Shown here: positions 54,871-64,000 of the stretch, piece after piece | How positions within the stretch are numbered: the stretch's first letter is position 1 | Layout of the letters: each line of letters opens with the position of its first letter | Source of the DNA: Trichobilharzia szidati | Lineage: Eukaryota; Platyhelminthes; Trematoda; Strigeidida; Schistosomatidae | NCBI GenBank assembly: GCA_944472155.2 | Contig: OX235275.1 | Span: 53,089,228-53,153,227, forward strand | Reading direction: 5' to 3' | DNA length: 64,000 nt | Position numbers and translations under genes: made by a program | The notes under the pieces: model-generated | What the model saw: the letters and a program-made list of their open reading frames with translations, nothing else | What the model was told of the DNA's origin: nothing | The model's database searches: none

Positions 54871-55085
54871 CTGTTAACTAGGGTGAGACCTAGGTGGGAG
54901 GCTTCCTGCCGATTGCCTCCAACCATCTAATGTCATCGAATCAATTTGCAGTGTGACGGAGAGCTACCTGGAATGATGGCCACACTGCAAGCCTGCTTCA
55001 CTGATGGAATTTAGTCTGCACCGAAGATAGGACTAGACGCATTACACTAGTTACTGACTAGTGTCCAATCAAGAAATCCCACCCT
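54871..55085 (+). repeat. F3 SINE 3' part, inverted partner
   Basis: gacctaggtgggaggcttcctgccg then the long 3' tail ending tagtgtccaatcaag; hammerhead 5' side lost. Confidence 0.65.
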
Positions 55086-55189
55086 ACTTTTCTAAATGTA
55101 AATACAGGATGCTACCAGTGGACCTAACTTGACAGATTTGCAGTGACATTGTACTATAGTTTCCAAATATAATTTCCAAATTTAAGCTC

Positions 55190-55710
55190 AAAAAATTGCC
55201 ACTATGTGCTAAATTAAGTCTTCTTGTTCTGAAGTAAAGCTAGTCCATGCTGAAAATGAGCTGAAAGGGCTTAAATAAAGCTGATAAGCAAAACCAGTAG
55301 GTTCTGATCTACTCCTGAAAATGTCTAGAAAAAGAACATGGTGTTGAATTAGTGTCAGTCATGCTGAAAACCAGAATTGAGTTCTAAACTGTGCCGTTAA
55401 AGAATCTATTTAAGAACAGATTCAGAATTTACTTACTATAGAACGTTGGAATTATTTCAGAATTAGTGAGATTTAATTCAGCATTATGGTAAGCTTGGAA
55501 GGAGCAGAACCTGGACTAGAAGGGCTACAATAAGGCTGATAAGCTACTTCTGAAAATGCGTAGAAGAAGAGCAAGGTGCTGAATTGGTGCCATTCATGCT
55601 GATTAGCCAACGCACAGTTCCAGTTTAAGCAAATAATCCGTAACTGTTCTGCCACTGTTCAATCCAACAATGGCAGAACAGTTAGGGAGTTTACTTACTG
55701 AGGAATGTTA
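55190..55710. repeat. Diverged tandem repeat, period about 255 bp
   Basis: Blocks of 55260-55375 (ataaagctgataagc, ctcctgaaaatgtctag, gaattagtg, catgctga) recur at 55518-55610; a tttactta…gaa…gtt block recurs at 55427 and 55690. Not coding. Confidence 0.65.
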
Positions 55711-56110
55711 ATATATTAGCATAGTATACGTGAATTGGCTCAATGATTGCAGATTTACCATAATCCCTAACTACCAACATAAAAACTGGCAACTGCAGGC
55801 TAAAAAATAAACTTCCTAGTAGCATCCAGTGACAAAAAACGGACCTACATACTACAAAATAAGCGAAACGTCCGAAAAAGCCTTTAAATTTCAATGGAAA
55901 ACGATTTCATGAAAACATATAACCAGCAGACGCAGGAACTCATCATGACCTTGAAACTGACTATAACGTCTTTCCTAATGAAATTCCAAAACTCAAGAGC
56001 GAAGTCCTATATTCCACTGGGAAAGCAAAGGAATAAACTTTAGGAAAAAAAAGAATAAAGAAGGCGATCAAAAGATTGACCACTACTACTACTATTACTA
56101 CTAATACTGC
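55711..56110. other. Unassigned intron sequence
   Basis: An RTE-like tail (ctatattccactgggaa) occurs at 56010-56035; otherwise nothing recognised. A (TAC)n-like run precedes the exon. Confidence 0.4.
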
Positions 56111-56114
56111 TCAC

Positions 56115-56445
56115 CTTCTATTCTGATACCATGTTTTCACTTGCCTGTCAGACAGACTCAGTCTAGCTGCCAACTCCATACGATCTTGTACACCTAAATA
56201 CTTTTGACGATCAAAACTTTGCTCCAATTCAGTCAACTGATAATCTGTAAAAGCTGTACGAGCTTTTCGAGATTTTTTCAATAATTTCTTATGGATCATA
56301 TTGTGATTATCACTGTTATTATTATTGTTGTTATTATAGGAGTCATTGATTTCCTCAGGATTGTCATCGTCGTTGTCGGTCAGCTGGAAGTGTTGAGCAT
56401 AAAGGGAATTGATTGTTTGTTTAAGTAGGGATTTATCTGTAGCGT
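56115..56445 (-). CDS. BARHL: BarH-like homeobox protein, homeodomain exon
   Basis: 331 nt between acceptor ttttttcattttcag (minus) and donor AG|gtgagc. Encodes an acidic, Asn-rich stretch (a run of seven Asn), then [18 protein letters not shown]: homeodomain residues 1-53 with R5, F8, L16, F20, W48, Y49, Q50, N51. Tyr at 49 (VKTWYQNRR) is a BarH-class mark. [16 protein letters not shown] fits BARHL better than BARX. Residues 54-60 are encoded by 49434 downwards. The exon starts within a codon (phase 1 entry), so at least one 5' exon exists, not found in this window. Protein is a sequence-specific DNA-binding nuclear factor. The ORF upstream of the acceptor is an antisense view of the adjacent RTE. 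Confidence 0.92.
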
Positions 56446-56474
56446 CTGAAAATGAAAAAAGAAAAAGAAAACCA

Positions 56475-57860
56475 GAGACTGCCATGAGACGGGGAAGTAA
56501 ACGACACATTAAACATACTAACTGTATCCGGTCCATCCCAAGCAAAATACTAAGCCGTATCATCCTGGAGAGAATCAAACAAGCTAACCTGGATGAAAAA
56601 CTTCGACCGGAACAGGTTGGATTCAGGAGAAACAAGTCATGTATTCATCGAGTCGTCACTTTACGGATCATTATTGAACACAGCTAGCTTGGAATGGCAG
56701 TCACCTGTCTATCTCAACTTCATTGACTTTGAAAAGGCATTCGACAGCGCCACTACGGGGTGCCGCCAACAGCTGTACATCTCATCCAACAGTTGTACGA
56801 CAACGCTGTATGCCAATTAATCCACAACGGGAAACTTACGGAATCCTTCGAAGTAAAGATGGGAGTAAGACAAGCTGGCTGCCTACTACCGCCAATGATT
56901 TTCCTAATTGCAGTAGACTGGATAATGCGACAAACAGTGGGAAATGAGGAAACAGGCATAAAATGGAAACACACAAAAAACTTGGAGGATATGGAATTCG
57001 CCGATGATATATGTCTGATTTCCCACAAACTGAAAGATATGCAAGTGATGAAAAGCAACAAGTTGGCAGAAGAAGCATCAAAGATAGGACTTCAGGTGAA
57101 CATAGAGAAAACAGAGGTAGGTGATGAAGATTCCTGGCCAACAGCAGCAGAGCAACAACAACAACAGACAACAATCAGCATAAATGGGAGAAATCTGAAA
57201 GAAGCAACCTCCTTCACCTACCCACCTACCTACCTGGGAAGCATCGTTTCAACTACAGGCGGACGGAGCTGATGAGGATATCAAAGTGAGGATCAGGAAA
57301 GCAAAGCAAGCTTTCATTTCTCTCAAGTCTGTGTGGAGATCAACACTCAGCATTCAGCATGAAAAATAAGATCTGGATTTTCAACTCCAGTGTGAAGTCA
57401 GTGCTACTATACGGATCAGAGACTTGCACTGCGCGTCATAAAGAGCACCTCAAACAAACTACAGACCTTCATCAACAGCTGTCTTCGCTCAATACTACTC
57501 AAGATCAGATGACCAGAAAAGATCAGCAACAGAGATCTCTGGGAGCGAACCAACCAGGAACCGATAGTGCAACAAATAGGCAGGAAGAAATGGAGGTGGA
57601 TTAGATTGTGGCCATACTCTGAGGAAACCATCAAGTGACATCACTAGACAAGCCATTGCTCGAGTGGAACCCGAAACGGAAGCGGCGAATTGGTCGTCAG
57701 TGCAAGGGTGACTTGGAGGAGGTGATGTGAAGAGGAGATGAAAACGTGTGGTCAGACTTGGAGCCAGGCGAAGACTCTAGCAGAGAACCGAACGCAATGG
57801 AGACGCACGGCTGAAGCCCTATGTTCCTCTAGGAATTAAAGGAAATAATAATAATATCCG
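56475..57860 (+). pseudogene. RTE LINE, RT palm to 3' end
   Basis: From about 56520: [45 protein letters not shown] (catalytic Asp), LIQQLYDNAVCQLIHNGKLT, VRQAGCLLPPMIFLIAVDW, MEFADDICLISHKL (FADD box), INGRNLKEATSFTY, then the YLGSIVSTTG block, ETCTARHKEHLKQTTD, RKKWRWIRLWPY-type and ALCSSRN-like end with (AAT)n tail at 57843-57855. Three or more frameshifts; 5' endonuclease missing. Its left end lies about 30 nt from the homeobox exon's acceptor tract. Confidence 0.85.
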
Positions 57861-58009
57861 GTCGATAGTGGCCAGTACCGGAATGAAGGAGGTATGTTCC
57901 GTTTTGAAATAATGGAAAGATTTGTAGCTCCGGTGGATGATATTGATTTGGTTGTGTTCTATGTCGAGCCGGTTGATTTCATTACGAAGATTTCATCGTC
58001 TAAATCAAG
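57861..58009. other. Unassigned spacer
   Basis: Nothing recognised. Confidence 0.3.
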
Positions 58010-58765
58010 AGAACTAACACAGGAAATTAACATACACATGTATACAGAAAATCAACACACACAGACCAAATACTCTACTATAATAACAATAACCCCATTA
58101 TTCACAAAAGAAACTGCGTTCAGACATTGTTTAAAAGAGTTCAAACACACACTGTAGCACTAATCCTATGTTGAAGAGGATGGAGGAAAACTGCCTGTTA
58201 ACCGTCTTCAAAAAGGAATGAATATCCCCCACCACAGTTTCATTAAAAGGTGTTTAAACTCGAGTCATAACACCAACGACAAGCCAACATCAAGGACCAC
58301 AAGAAAATTCATTCTGTCATATATAAAAAATATCTCTGAAATAACACCTAGAATATTAAGACCGTTTGAAATAGATATAGCACACAAGCCAGCCAACCAA
58401 CACAATCACTTCATTCGATATTGTGCAAACCGAAAGATCCAATAGAAAAAGAAGATAAAATTAATACCAATTACAAAATAAATTGCATATATGAACTGCA
58501 ATAAACATTACGTCCGTCAAGAAAGTGGGTGTCCCTTTCGAATCCAAATCCAAGAACACAAATTAGCTGTCAAAAGACATGATATATATTCTTTCATATC
58601 AATGAATATAGATAATTATGGACATCAGTTTGATGATTGGAATAATGCAGAAATTTTAAACAGAGGAAATACCAAAATCGCAGTCGGCGAATTCCTAGAA
58701 GCCTGGTACTCAAATAAATACAATCAGCAGTTAAAAAACATATTAATATAGACGAAATTTACCAA
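58010..58765 (+). pseudogene. PLE fragment of a divergent subfamily
   Basis: Pieces: KLPVNRLQKGMNIPHHSFIK (thumb end), SYIKNISEITPRILRPFEID, IAHKPANQHNHFI (linker), MNCNKHYVRQESG (GIY-YIG start without the usual IG), RIQIQEHKLAVKRHDIYSFI, HQFDDWNNAEILNRGNTKIA, EFLEAWYSNKYN. Frameshifts near 58210 and 58440. Subfamily differs from the 50084 protein. Confidence 0.7.
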
Positions 58766-58919
58766 CAAACGAAGAATAAGTCACATGACAAGGAAGTTCA
58801 AATTCCAAGTCAATAAAAATGATCAATACAGATGTGAATTGACAACCAGTCACGAAGGTAGTTACCAGGAGACACAATTGCATCATTCACGGAGAACTTA
58901 AATAAGTCTATTTTATACT

Positions 58920-59200
58920 AAAACCTGCGCTGAAGATGCTGTCTAGAAGGACAATGTGAAAGTTTTGCTATTCAATGAACTGGCAGTTCAAAGAACACAG
59001 CTAATTCAATGTGTTTCGTTATATTTAGAACTCATCATCTGGATATACCTGTGTACTAATGATTGGTGAGGGTATTCTGACTAACACTTCAAATATAACA
59101 ATTATGTTAACATCATAGTAACGACTAGACATCTGGGTGAGTAGATTAGATGACGCTTTGATGTTTGAAGCCGTGGGTGCTTGGTTCGAGTCCTAAGGTA
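58920..59200 (+). repeat. PLE terminal-repeat scrap and F1-like SINE fragment
   Basis: gctgaagatgctgtctaga at 58932 recurs at 5115 and 19335. 59030-59060 is a minus-strand F1 hammerhead scrap; 59130-59195 (agattagatgacgc, cttggttcgagtcc) is a plus-strand tRNA-like head cut by the next RTE. Confidence 0.5.
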
Positions 59201-59219
59201 AGTAAAACATCATCATTTA

Positions 59220-59935
59220 ATGGCCAACAGCAACAACAACAACAGACAACAATCAGCGTAAATGGGAGAAATCTGAAAGAAGCAACCTCCTTCACCTACC
59301 TACCCACCTGGGAAGCATCGTTTCAACTACAGGCGGACGGAACTGACGAGGATATCAAAGCACGGGGATCGGGAAAGCAAGGCAAGCTTTCATTACTCTC
59401 AAGTCTGTGTGGAGATTAACGGCACTCCAATTTGAAGTCAGTGGTACTCACTATACGGATCAGAGACTTGGTGCTGCGCCGCGTCACGAAGGGCACTTCG
59501 AACAAACTACAGACCTTCATCAACAGCTAGCTGTCTTCGCTCAATACCACTCAAGATCAGATGGCTGGCCAGAAAAGATCAGCAACAGGGATCTCTGGCA
59601 ATGAACGAACCAACCCAGCAGGAACCAATTGTGCAACAAATATGCAGGAAGAAATGGAGGTGGATTGGATTGTGGCCATACTCTGAGAAAACAAACCATC
59701 AAGTGAGTGATAACACACCAGGCCATTGCTCGAGTGGAACCCGACGGAATGGGAAGCGGCGAGTCAGTTGGTCTTCAGTGCGAGGGTGACATGGAGGAGG
59801 AGGTGATGTGAAGAGGAGATGAAAGCATGTGGGCAGCTGTGGAGCCAGGTGAAAACGTTGGCAGAGAAGAGAATGTAATTCAGAAGTGTGGCTGAATCCC
59901 TATATTCCTCTAGGAATTAAAGGAAACAATAATAA
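59220..59935 (+). pseudogene. RTE LINE 3' end
   Basis: ISVNGRNLKEATSFTYLPTW, QADGTDEDIKAR, SGTHYTDQRLG, then CRKKWRWIGLWPYSEKTNH and a 3' end at attcctctaggaattaaagg with (AAT)n. Several frameshifts. Confidence 0.8.
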
Positions 59936-59999
59936 TAATAACAATCACTTTATTTCAAACAGTGATTTTCTAACGAATAGGATTTTCCAGAATTTCATC

Positions 60000-60290
60000 A
60001 TGAACTCACATCGGTTAGAGGACCATTAGAAAATCACCAGCAACTACTGGATAGCTGTTTCGTCAGACTAGTTTGGGACTCTTCATCAACACGCACCCAC
60101 CGCCAGGGTTCGAACCCACGACCTTCTACTTACAAGGAGAGCTAGCTCGTAGACCATTAAGCCACTAGGACTTGATCCAATGGCCAGTCCATGAATTCTA
60201 ACTTCTTCCAGTTCACCATATATCCAGTAGTCCCAGCTGGGTGTCAGTTCATCATGAAATCCTGAAACCAATCGAATCCCTGCTGCAAAC
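60000..60290 (-). repeat. F2 hammerhead SINE
   Basis: Hammerhead (plus gctgtttcgtcagactagtttggg), box B ggttcgaaccc at 60107, head to about 60170, then a reversed F2 tail (60240-60290). Confidence 0.65.
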
Positions 60291-60444
60291 CATCACTTCA
60301 ATAGGATTTCTGGTATATTTTATATTCGACTAAACAAGTTTATTCAAGGAGAGAAAATAATCACCATTTAGACATTTAGAAGACAAAAGCCCTTGAGCAA
60401 AGAAATATTTAATTTTCAGTTAGATCTTACGGAGACAGATTTAT

Positions 60445-62836
60445 AATGATAATAATAATAATAACTTGCTTTATTCTAGAAACAGTACTAGTGGTACAGT
60501 GTGGAATTTTCAGCACATATCTACAATGTTTGCATCTAATTTTATCAAACATTTAAAAGGAGCATTTCAAAAAAAATAAATATAAAGGAAACAAGAACAA
60601 AAAACACAAAAATAATTTTTCAAAGTGCGAAAAAATACCAAGAAGTAGAAAGGAAAATAAACAACATAAAATAATATCTCAGTATTGGTTAGTGGAAGCT
60701 ATGATATGATTATGCATGGTGACAGTAAAGCTGTAGTCATACAAGAAGTTATGAAATGATATTTAAGAATGTTTATCGCCAAGATGATCAGTTAATTTGG
60801 TTGAAACAACACTAAACAATCATAAAATAACATTTCAGGGTTGTTGTTTTGTTTTATTGTCAGGTCTAATGCAGGTGTTTGTAGTGGTAGCGTGAGTAAT
60901 CCTGCATAATACAAAATTTTAAGATGGTGATAATGGCTTTCACAACCAATGATTGTCAGTTAATACTGCCGAACAAAAAAACAACAACAAAAACTAATAA
61001 TACATGATGGTTAATGACAGGACAATTTTGTACTACTCATAGTGCTAATATAGCCGGAACCAGTAGATACACAAAAGAAGGAATAGAGTGAAGTACAAAA
61101 AAGTAAGCCAATGGTAATAATTTAGGTAGCTAAGTATGTTTAAGAAGGAGTTCACTACAGAATACAAAATACGAGAAAAATAAAAGAGCCTAAAATTATG
61201 TTATTAACAACAAAGCAAGTCATAGGTTTCGCGCTTAACATTGTCTCTGTCACTTAGAATACGGGCCAAATATGGTATCGTTGAGTTCCTGTACTTGGTT
61301 GTACGAGCATAAATTACTTTATACTGATTTCTGGTTCTACTTGATGAGATACAAGGCGAGAGTTGGAAATAGAGGGGGTGTTGGGGGTCAGAGAGTATGG
61401 TTTTTGACCATATTTCACATGTATTCAGATGCCTTTCAACTAATGTAGTGACGAGCTGACTGAGTTTTACACCACTAGTCCTACTAACTACCTTCAACAT
61501 CCTTCTCAGGATGGTATAGTCCTTTTTCAGTAGCCCAGGAAAGACTAACGAGGAGCAGTAAAGTAGAATAGGTAAGATACAAGAGTTGACAAATTGTGAA
61601 AGTAGAGGTTGGGTGATTCCAGATTGTCTAAGTTTCTTAATGTAGTAGGTTGGTTAGACAGACAGACAGACTTTCTTAGAAATCGTTAGGATATGAGATG
61701 TCCAAGTAAGGTCGGAAGATAGAACTAGACCGAGGTATTTTGCATTAGACTTAGTTTCAATTTTAGTCCCCTCAATGCAACAGGCTTCATGAGTACTTAC
61801 TAGTGTTTGTAGATCTCGTTTATGCCTAAAGGAGAAGTCAATAGTCTGGCATTTTGAGGGACTCAGCATGAGGCCATTTAGTTTAGACCACTGACTGATG
61901 TCCGACAGGAAGCTATTTAATTTGAAACAGTCTGACTGAGACTTAATGGGAAATGATACAGACAGGTCATCTGCATATTTGACGAAGTTGATTTCGTTTG
62001 AAGGAGGTAAGTCATGTAAGAAGAAGGAAAAGAGAAACAGAGAGAGTACAGTACACTGAGGAACTCCAGCTTCAGTAAGCAAAGGAGAGGAAGATACAGC
62101 ATTATATACCGTGTACTGCATCCTATTAGAGAAGTAAGTGTGCAGCCAGTTGATAGCCCAGGACTCAGTTTGTGTAAGGCTAAGCTTGTTTAACAAAAGG
62201 CCTCTAGGTACAGAGTCGAAAGCAGATGTATAATCAAGGAACGTACAACGGACATACTTGGCCCCTTTGTCTAAGGAGGATACAATGTTGTGATGAAACA
62301 CAACAGCAGCGTCTAAAGTACTTCTACCCTGTTTGTAAGCAAACTGCTTTGGATCGTTTGAGAAGCTTAGGGAGGGAACAAGTTTTAGTAACAATAATTT
62401 CTCCATTAGTTTCAAAAAAGGAGAGGTAATAGCGATAGGTCTAAACTTAGCATTATTACCAGAACCTGACTTGGGTACAGGGATGATTTTAATATTTTTC
62501 CACAGAGAAGGTACAACATTATTAGAAAAAGAAGTATTGAAAATGTTTGTAAGTGGGTTACTTAAAATATCAGCACATTTCCTTAGGAAAATGGCAGGTA
62601 TACCATCAGGGCCTAGACTCTGGGAAGGTTTAAGAGATTTTAAACATTTAAGAACATCAGAAGTTTTAAAACTATGAAAGTCACTGGTCATGTTATTTGT
62701 TACATTGAAGCTAAAAGGTACATTAGGAGGGCGGATAAAAGATCTATTAAGAGTATCTAGCAGACTGGCTGGAGATTGGATGAAATCTGCACCATCAACT
62801 AAAATAACATCATAGTTATGATCAAAGAGTCCGTAC
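60445..62836 (-). mobile_element. CR1/Jockey-like LINE, long 5'-truncated copy
   Basis: 3' end: AATAAA-type signal and TTATTATT tail at 60445-60475, as in 799-1968. About 720 nt of 3' untranslated sequence, then the RT region to 62836, where the frame is lost. No endonuclease. Confidence 0.8.
61204..62836 (-). pseudogene. LINE reverse transcriptase, nearly complete palm
   Basis: From 62836 down: DHNYDVILVDGADFI, LKSLKPSQSLGPDGIPAIFL, IKIIPVPKSGSGNNAKFRPI, ITSPFLKLMEKLLLLKL, FLDYTSAFDSVPR (catalytic Asp), GVPQCTVLSLFLFS (usual GT changed to CT), FVKYADDLSVS (YADD). At about 61655 a CAGA microsatellite has expanded inside the gene and shifts the frame; the thumb and FPGLLKKDYTILRRMLKVVS continue in the other frame to YDLLCC at 61204. 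Would be an RNA-dependent DNA polymerase; now broken. Confidence 0.85.
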
Positions 62837-62929
62837 TAAGAGCTAACGTGTCCATAGACGATATACAATTTGGTCTAATATAATCAATTAACAGGACACG
62901 CCAATGATATAAGACATCGATTAGTTACA
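62837..62929. other. Short unassigned spacer
   Basis: Nothing recognised. Confidence 0.3.
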
Positions 62930-63085
62930 GAGAGTCGTTGGAAACCAAGGAATATTGAATATATGTTTCGTCCTAGCCTGAGACTCTTCAGTAGTTTGCG
63001 CTCACAAGAACATTTAGGTTTTGACCATTCAGCCAGAGAATCAAATGACCCATGAATTAGAACTTGTGTCAGCTTGCGCAGTGCA
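62930..63085 (-). repeat. F2 hammerhead SINE, head lost
   Basis: Minus strand: CTGAAGA (62991-62985), stem II gtct/ggac, GAAA (62969-62966) all intact. Stem III and the first stem I pair are degraded. Confidence 0.55.
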
Positions 63086-63189
63086 CCACTAGTTTTTGAT
63101 TGGAAATTGACCATAGTATGAAATTTTTGTAGTCACAATGGGGAGTCATAAGTGGTGGGATACAGTAAGTGGGATATAGAGCAAATACC

Positions 63190-63750
63190 CATCGATGGCA
63201 TTATGATATTCATAATATCCCCTTGGATTCCGGGAGGAACATAAGGCTTCAACAACACATCTACACTTTCTTCTATTCTCTAATTTCTTTTTCACCTGGC
63301 TAACCCCACGATTTCCCATAATCCGTCATCTCATTCTCACAGCGACGACCCACTCATCGCTTACCATTCGGATACCACTCGGATGATGGCCTGACTGGCA
63401 CGCGAATTCATTCGACAGCCTCCTCATCATATGCCTGATCAATCCATCTCCATTCTCTCCTACATATTTGTTGAGCAATCGGCTCTCACCTGTTGGTTTA
63501 TTGCCAGTTAGAGTTTCTCGTTACCAATTCTTTCTGGCCAGCTAGTTGACCATTTGATCTTCAGTATGGAGCGAAGGCAGCTCTTGACAAAGGTTTGCAG
63601 TAGCCTGTTGGAAATGCTATTTGTGACGTGCGCGCAGTGGAAGAACTGACTGATTGACTTCACATTTGTGTTGAACAGAATCCGAATCTTGTTCTTTATA
63701 CTGGCTGACTGAGTGGAGAAGATTTCAAAACTGGTGTTGTGCATAGTTTA
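63190..63750 (-). pseudogene. RTE LINE 3' end
   Basis: IKNKIRILFNTNVKSISQF, SISNRLLQTFVKSCLRSIL, KWSTSWPERIGNEKL, then CRRE-WRWIDQ and a YSRNPRGY-like end. An ATT-rich 3' end lies at 63205-63235. Confidence 0.75.
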
Positions 63751-63774
63751 TGCAATTTTTTATTGCGTTTCAAG

Positions 63775-63920
63775 GCACAGTGTAATCAGTTAGAGAACGA
63801 CTCGAAGAACTTGGAGTACTGAGTAATTGTTTCGTCCTCCCTTAGGACTCTTTAGCGATACACACCCGCCAAGGTTCGAACTCAGGGCCTTTCAGTCAGC
63901 CGATGGGACTTGATTCAAGA
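63775..63920 (-). repeat. F2 hammerhead SINE, decayed
   Basis: tactgagtaattgtttcgtcctcccttagg with box B ggttcgaactcagg on the plus strand. Confidence 0.55.
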
Positions 63921-63964
63921 GCCAGCGAATTCCTAATTTTGTCATTTCACGAAAAATTTAGTAC

Positions 63965-64000
63965 AACCGTAATTAATATATGTGTAAAACTTGGGCACTG
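63965..64000 (+). repeat. Repeat shared with 11100-11140
   Basis: attaatatatgtgtaaaacttgggcactg matches the region outside the left arm of the PLE at 10985-13740. It continues beyond the window. Confidence 0.75.

Larger units (their letters stand above)
49435..56114 (-). other. Intron of the BarH-like gene
   Basis: Donor AG|gtgagc at 56114 and acceptor tttag at 49435, phase 2, splitting the codon of homeodomain Arg53. Contains an apparently intact PLE on the opposite strand, SINEs of four families, a LINE scrap and a tandem repeat. Confidence 0.85.

Noticed and set aside
56115..56272. Calling the homeodomain BARX or a generic NK class.
   Set aside because: Tyr49, the VQDRMELAA helix and the TAVGLELMAEAGN block after the homeodomain fit BARHL better.
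56446..56635. Extension of the homeobox ORF upstream of the acceptor.
   Set aside because: That part is antisense to the RTE ([11 protein letters not shown] on the plus strand) and is preceded by a good acceptor, so it is intron.

Overview
This is non-coding, repeat-laden animal DNA. Four things point to a schistosome (genus Schistosoma or a close digenean): hammerhead-bearing, tRNA-headed retroposons whose core resembles the S. mansoni Sm-alpha hammerhead; many Penelope-like elements (PLEs); many RTE-type LINE 3' ends; and host-like introns of only 38 to 56 nt. There is no operon structure and nothing bacterial. One assembly gap (495 Ns) lies at 8687-9181.

Two host loci can be supported. 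(1) On the minus strand, 48396-49434 and 56115-56445 are two exons of a BarH-like homeobox gene. The intron is 6.68 kb and splits the codon of homeodomain residue Arg53. N-terminal exons are not seen here. (2) On the plus strand, a cysteine-rich gene of unknown function is present twice as predicted exons (273-611, 668-798, 6367-6594 and 16447-16791, 16848-16971, 20534-20761). These sit in a direct segmental duplication, about 1-7930 against 16148-22110. Insertions and empty sites between the two copies date a LINE (799-1968) and two PLEs (2847-4264, 17212-18132) as younger than the duplication. A further segment (about 7930-8686) recurs inverted at 23090-24480.

The rest is mobile DNA. One PLE (49825-52890), inside the homeobox intron, has an uninterrupted 813-codon RT plus GIY-YIG frame, a 12-bp target-site duplication, two pseudo-LTRs and an inverted 5' arm. 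Its 3' pseudo-LTR carries a 38-nt GT-AG intron that is precisely absent from the 5' copy. Other PLEs are decayed, but three short ones keep 12-14 bp target duplications and inverted arms. RTE 3' ends occur at about a dozen sites, and three CR1/Jockey-like LINE fragments are present.

Small retroposons fill the gaps. Three families combine a tRNA-like pol III head with a hammerhead fold. I call them F1 (Sm-alpha-like), F2 (tRNA-Thr-like head, tail with CAGTACTCCC) and F3 (tail with CAAGGCTTCC). A fourth, tRNA-Gly-headed SINE shares its 3' tail with the local RTE, and a tRNA-Asn-like head is seen twice. Many hammerhead SINEs lie head-to-head as inverted pairs, and F2 also occurs as head-to-tail pairs of about 397 bp, the layout expected of retrozyme-like elements. 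All homology statements come from reading the sequence; no search was run.
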